Position numbers and translations under genes: made by a program. This document shows, one piece after another, positions 57,341-64,000 of a stretch of DNA of 64,000 nucleotides (its first letter is position 1; each line of letters begins with the position of its first letter). Origin of the DNA: Labilithrix sp. Its GTDB lineage: Bacteria; Myxococcota_A; Polyangia; Polyangiales; Polyangiaceae. The notes beneath the pieces are model-generated. The model did no database searches and was not told the origin of the DNA. It saw nothing but the letters and a program-made list of their open reading frames with translations. The stretch is taken from assembly GCA_019637105.1 (NCBI GenBank), contig JAHBWF010000003.1, positions 59,089-123,088 on the forward strand, in the 5' to 3' direction.

Positions 57341-57844
57341 TCAGGCGCTCATGCCCAGCGAGACGGCCTCGTCGCCGTCCGCGCGAGCCTCGCCGCCGAG
57401 CTCCTGGCTCCTCCGGTCGTCGGACGCCGCGTCGCGCCCTGCGTCGGGCTGCCGGTGCGCGAGGAGCCGCTTCACGTGCCGCAGCAGCGTGTCGGGCATG
57501 CACGGCTTGACGACGAGCATGTCGGCGCCTGCGGCGAGGGCGCGGGCGGCGTGCTCGACCTGCGCGTCGACCGACGACGTCGACGCGTCCGCCAGCGCGA
57601 TGATGTGCGTCCCCGATCGCGCCTTGAGCCCTCGAATGGTCTCGACGGCGTCGAGCTCTCCTTCGAGTGACATGCTCACGAGCGCGACGTCGGGCGCCAG
57701 CGCCGAGCACCTCGCGACGGCGGCCGCCCCTTCGTTCACCGACTCGACGTTCATGCCGAACTCCGAGAAGTAGATGTCCTGGAGCAGACATCGGACTTCG
57801 CATTCGTCGACGACGAGTAGCACCGGCTTCTCACGGTCTGTCAT
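57341..57844 (-). CDS. Receiver-domain protein lacking the phosphoacceptor Asp
   Basis: A 167-residue protein: one receiver domain (about 6-125) and a 40-residue acidic tail. The acidic pocket (D13-E14 in LLVVDECEV) and the conserved Lys K113 (VVKPCMP) are present, but the phosphoacceptor position reads ALVS57MSL, Ser for Asp, and the usual Thr/Ser of the signalling strand is in an altered IIALADA. It is therefore probably a pseudo-receiver that acts by binding. A good GGGAG precedes the ATG. Upstream on the same strand lies a degenerate histidine kinase. Confidence 0.88.
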   Translation of the reverse strand: MTDREKPVLLVVDECEVRCLLQDIYFSEFGMNVESVNEGAAAVARCSALAPDVALVSMSLEGELDAVETIRGLKARSGTHIIALADASTSSVDAQVEHAARALAAGADMLVVKPCMPDTLLRHVKRLLAHRQPDAGRDAASDDRRSQELGGEARADGDEAVSLGMSA

Positions 57845-58027
57845 GATCTCCCTCTCCGAAGCGGGGGAGCGTGCTGCACGCCCACCGTGGACCGCTCGAC
57901 TGCGCGTTCCGTGCCCCGCAGGAGCCCGCGAATACTCGACGAGAATCGGGCCGTCGCGCGGGCGCTCGCGAACCGTTCGTTCGCGGAGGCGGAGCCGGCG
58001 AACGGAGACTTCGCGGCGAGCCCATCG

Positions 58028-59227
58028 TCAGCGCGGACCGTCGACGCGGCGCGGCAGCTCGATCGCGAGCACGCAGCCGTCGGGCAGGGCGCGGACCACG
58101 AGCCGCCCGCCGCTGGCCTCGGCGGCGCGACGGACCGTCGACGAGTCGAGGTCGAGCCCGCTGCGATCGCTCCCGGCGTCGGCGACCTTCTCGACCGACG
58201 TCCCGTGGACCAGCGCGCCGCGGGGATCACCACGCTCTTCGGCGACTTCGACGACGACTCGATCGCTCGTCGCGCCGACGGTCAACCGAACGGCGCCGGG
58301 CACTCGGGTCGCCTCGAGGGCGCCCTTCACGGCGTTCGAGACCGCGTCGCCGACCACGACTCGGTCCGCTTCGACCTCGAGATCGTCCCCCTCGATCTCG
58401 ACCTTCCATTCGAGATCTCTCGCCTTCGCCTTCGCCGCAGCGACGCGATCGAGCTCCTCGACGAGCTCCGTCGACGCGACGCGCGCGGGAGCGGCGGCGC
58501 GGCCGTGACGTCGGACCTCCGCGAGCTCCCGCTCCACGCGCTCGGCCATCGCGGCGATGCTCCGCTCGAGGACCTCCGCGGCGCGGCCGCGCACCTTCCC
58601 CTCGGCCTCCAGCAGCGCGTACGCGACCACCGCGACCGAGAGCCGATCGCGCAGCTCGTGCGCGAGGCAGGCGAACCGGGCGGAGGCGTTCGACGCGACG
58701 TACTCTTCGCGTCGGCGCGCGTACTCTCCGGCCGCGCGCGCGGCGGCCTCGGCGACGCACCGATCGAGCGCGTCGCGCTCCCTCCGGCCGATCCAGATGT
58801 TCGGCTCCGCGGCGAGCTCCACGATCGCCGTCCGGGCGTCGATGTAGTCGAGGACGACCCTCGTCACGTCGAGGCTCGGGCTCGCCGGCGCCCTGGGGCG
58901 CCGGTCAGGCGGGGCGCCGGACGGGCTCGGGCCGCTCGCGAGCTCGCCGAGGAGCGCCTTGAGGAGCTCCGCGATGCCCTCCCCGAGCTCCGTCGTCGTG
59001 GCGCGAGGTACGGGGCGCGCCGCCGCAAGCTCTCGGGTACGAACGAGCAGACGACCGGCGTTCCCCTTGACGAAGCGGTAGACGCGCAGCCGAAACTCGT
59101 CGGGCTCCGGCTCTGCTCCGGGCTGCGACGTCGTGATGTTGCGCGCGTTGCGCCCCGCTTCCAGAGTCGTTGCGCTCGGCACCGTCCTCGGTATCGAAGC
59201 GTCGAAGCACGCGTGGGTGGCGGACAT
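58028..59227 (-). CDS. Degenerate histidine-kinase-like protein
   Basis: A 399-residue soluble protein. The N-terminal half is helical and has no named sensor domain. An H-box with H190 is recognisable (ARFACLAHELRDRLSVAVVA), and an N-box-like AVSNAVKGALEA follows. The ATP-lid motifs are altered: the DxGxG box reads AEERGD and the GxGLG box reads RSGLDLDS, so ATP binding is doubtful. The end, ASGGRLVVRALPDGCVLAIE, is a normal HATPase C-terminus. The ATG at 59227 has TGGAGG five bases before it. It may be a scaffold or partner of the Asp-less receiver downstream (183-base gap). Confidence 0.85.
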   Translation of the reverse strand: MSATHACFDASIPRTVPSATTLEAGRNARNITTSQPGAEPEPDEFRLRVYRFVKGNAGRLLVRTRELAAARPVPRATTTELGEGIAELLKALLGELASGPSPSGAPPDRRPRAPASPSLDVTRVVLDYIDARTAIVELAAEPNIWIGRRERDALDRCVAEAAARAAGEYARRREEYVASNASARFACLAHELRDRLSVAVVAYALLEAEGKVRGRAAEVLERSIAAMAERVERELAEVRRHGRAAAPARVASTELVEELDRVAAAKAKARDLEWKVEIEGDDLEVEADRVVVGDAVSNAVKGALEATRVPGAVRLTVGATSDRVVVEVAEERGDPRGALVHGTSVEKVADAGSDRSGLDLDSSTVRRAAEASGGRLVVRALPDGCVLAIELPRRVDGPR

Positions 59228-59609
59228 GATGCCTCCAGATGTGAGTTCGAGTCCGACGCTTGCCGGATCCGTGCCTCGAGCCGCACCCCGAGAAACGTCG
59301 GGCTCCTCGGGCGCGAGGAGCCCCGACGTGAAGGACCTTTGCACGTCGCGCGAAGGCCGCGTTCGCGGGCCGAACCGCGGGGCTCGCGACGACGCGCCAG
59401 CTCGCTCGCTCGGCCCTCTCCCCGCGGCCCTCCGCGCGCGCCGCGTGCGATCCACGCGGCCGAGCGTCGCCGCGTCGATGGATCCGCGTCCTCCGGTCGA
59501 CGACGAACGGACGCACGCGCGCGCCCCCCAAACGCGCGCGCGTGCGTCCTCGCGAGCCGCGAGGCGCCGTCGCGAGACCGTGTCGCGCCGCTCGCTCCCG
59601 CCGCGCCGG
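59228..59609. other. Intergenic stretch (382 bp), no gene seen
   Basis: Separates the stop of the FHA-sigma54 activator from the start of the degenerate kinase, both on the minus strand. Frames here are Arg/Ala/Ser-rich and unconvincing. It should contain the promoter for the kinase-receiver pair; no clear -24/-12 or -35/-10 element was identified. Confidence 0.55.
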
Positions 59610-60989
<1,380 letters not shown>

Positions 60990-61188
60990 ACTTGCGCCTC
61001 CTCTCAATAGGTTCTGCGCGGCCCTTCCCGCCTCGCGCCCTTCGTCGCGTGGCACGCCAGGCGGTCGGGCCGACCGGCCGCAGATCACCGACGAAGAGGT
61101 CCTCGGTGACCTGGAGCTCGACGCGCGCCGCGTAGGACCCCGCCCCGTGCGGAGACGAGGAGCGTCCGCGGAGCCGCGCGCGACACCG

Positions 61189-62292
61189 CTACGTCGAAGT
61201 GTTGTCGATGATGCGATACGCTCCTGGACGCACGGCCGAGGAGCAGGGTGGAGTGAAGCTCCTCACCGCGGGCGGCGTCCTCGCCCGCGCGGCCTCGAGC
61301 GCCGCACGAATCATCCTGTGGCGGGCGCTGCGGCGCGCGCCGAGGTGCTCGCCGCAGAACGCCGCGACGGCAGCCGTGTCCGCTCGAAGCCCGGCTCGCG
61401 TCATCGCCGCCTCCAGGGCGTCGCGCATCGCCGCCGCCGTCTCGAAGCGGCCGCTCGCGCTCGGCGACAACGCGACCTCCATCACCTCGCCGACGGCGGG
61501 GTGGACGTCCCTTCGTTCGCATAGCGGCTCGGCGATCCGGCCCCTGCGAACGACCTGCATCGTGCTGATCACGTTGGACGCCTCGAACGGCGGCTTCCCC
61601 GTGACGAGGCGATAGAAGACCGCGGCGAGCGCCCATATGTCTGCGCGCCGGTCGACCGCGAGCCCGAGCGCCTGCTCGGGGGCCATGTACAGAGGTTTGC
61701 CTTTGACGATCCCGGGCTTCGTATCCAACGAGAGGCGATCCCTCGCCTTCGCGACGCCGAAGTCGATGACCTTGGTGATCCCCCGCGAGCTCACCAGGAT
61801 GTTCTGTGGGGAGATGTCGCGGTGGACGACGCCGAGCCCCTTGCCGCGCTCGTCGACGACTTCGTGCGCGGCGTGGAGGCCCGCGCACGCGTCGGAGAGG
61901 ATGCGCAGGAGGATCTCCTGCGGCACGCGCACCGAGCTCCTCGCCGCGACCCGCTCCAGGGTGCGCAGCGAGTCTCCGTCTACCCACTCGATGACGAGGT
62001 ACAGGCGGTCGCGGTTGTCGCCGACCTCGAGGACTTGCGCGACATTCTCGTGCTGAATGCGCGCCGCGATGCGCGACTCGTCCTCGAAGAGCCGACGGAA
62101 CTCGGCGTCCGACGCGTAGACCGGGAGGATCGTCTTCAGGGCGACCTGCCTGGTGATCCCACGGTGATCGCGCTGGTTGGCGAGCCAGACGGCGGCCATT
62201 CCTCCCTCGGCGAGGGGACAGAGCAGCTCGTTTCTGCCGAGCCGGTCACCCGCGACGAGCCGAGGCCCGGCGGGAGAGAGCGAACCCGTCAT
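61189..62292 (-). CDS. Soluble Ser/Thr protein kinase
   Basis: A 367-residue Hanks kinase with no membrane helix. The domain is at about 15-285: LAEGGMAAVW loop, VALKTI Lys, VVHRDISPQN (Ser in place of the second Lys), VIDFGVAK and GKPLYMAPEQ. A helical tail of about 80 residues follows, with no named domain. The ATG at 62292 has GGGAG six bases upstream; the long frame beyond it is Arg-rich and unlikely to be coding. It lies 199 bases before the FHA-sigma54 activator on the same strand, so it is the natural candidate to phosphorylate the ligand of that FHA domain. Confidence 0.93.
   Translation of the reverse strand: MTGSLSPAGPRLVAGDRLGRNELLCPLAEGGMAAVWLANQRDHRGITRQVALKTILPVYASDAEFRRLFEDESRIAARIQHENVAQVLEVGDNRDRLYLVIEWVDGDSLRTLERVAARSSVRVPQEILLRILSDACAGLHAAHEVVDERGKGLGVVHRDISPQNILVSSRGITKVIDFGVAKARDRLSLDTKPGIVKGKPLYMAPEQALGLAVDRRADIWALAAVFYRLVTGKPPFEASNVISTMQVVRRGRIAEPLCERRDVHPAVGEVMEVALSPSASGRFETAAAMRDALEAAMTRAGLRADTAAVAAFCGEHLGARRSARHRMIRAALEAARARTPPAVRSFTPPCSSAVRPGAYRIIDNTST

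Positions 62293-64000
<1,708 letters not shown>

Overview
This window is very GC-rich. It is dense with Hanks-type Ser/Thr kinases (four), secreted lipoproteins with Cys-rich, RCC1 or collagen-like domains, an FHA-sigma54 activator, large hybrid histidine kinases and other signalling genes. That mix points to a myxobacterium (Myxococcota), probably of the Polyangiales/Sorangiineae side (Labilithrix-like). The taxonomic call is inference from gene content and style only. No rRNA, tRNA, CRISPR array, transposase or phage gene was seen.

Layout. 1-3.7 kb: a plus-strand cassette of a VWA protein (cut by the left edge), an unknown 339-aa protein, a JAMM/JAB metalloprotease, an 82-aa ubiquitin-like protein and a small E1/ThiF enzyme. 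It looks like a compact bacterial ubiquitin-like modification system and is the most interesting part of the window. 4-5.8 kb: convergent c-di-GMP synthase (FHA-GGDEF) and phosphodiesterase (EAL). 5.8-7.4 kb: class II amidotransferase and a carboxylesterase. 7.6-12.3 kb: a membrane Ser/Thr kinase followed by secreted proteins (TPR/PEGA-like, seven-blade RCC1 lipoprotein, Cys-rich lipoprotein). 12.3-17.8 kb: MarR-GNAT fusion with its own operator, secreted GH13 enzyme, SGNH-type esterase, ZnT9-like cation transporter. 17.9-21 kb: ankyrin protein, then a divergent P450/TetR pair sharing two palindromic operators. 21-26.6 kb: winged-helix protein, phosphatase, MscL, TonB-C-like lipoprotein, alkaline-ceramidase-like membrane protein, small unknown. 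26.7-30.3 kb: 1210-aa hybrid histidine kinase. 30.4-39 kb: a minus-strand run with a PknK-like giant kinase, a decayed octahaem cytochrome c, an unknown 446-aa protein and a KgtP-like permease. 39.2-41.2 kb: hydrolase and a histone-H1-like tail fused to a globular domain. 41.2-45.1 kb: a surface haem module (beta-barrel plus three small haem-motif exported proteins). 45.2-50.7 kb: ROK sugar kinase, Ser/Thr kinase, S9 peptidase, expansin. 50.7-56.8 kb: M1 aminopeptidase, winged-helix/TPR protein, acyl-CoA ligase, 2OG oxygenase. 57.3-62.3 kb: a minus-strand signalling island (Ser/Thr kinase, FHA-sigma54 activator, degenerate histidine kinase, receiver lacking its Asp). 62.3-63.4 kb: a gene-free stretch. 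63.4-64 kb: a collagen-like lipoprotein running off the right edge.

How the genes fit together. In the first cassette the E1 would activate the ubiquitin-like protein and the JAMM enzyme would process or remove it; the VWA protein and the 339-aa protein are candidate adaptor, target or transfer components. In the 57-62 kb island, the kinase and the FHA-bearing activator suggest a Ser/Thr-phosphorylation-to-sigma54 cascade, with the neighbouring two-component pair apparently reduced to non-catalytic parts. The 41-45 kb block places haem-binding secreted proteins beside an outer-membrane barrel, as in envelope electron-transfer modules. Starts were moved from the longest reading frame where a Shine-Dalgarno, signal peptide or domain boundary favoured it.
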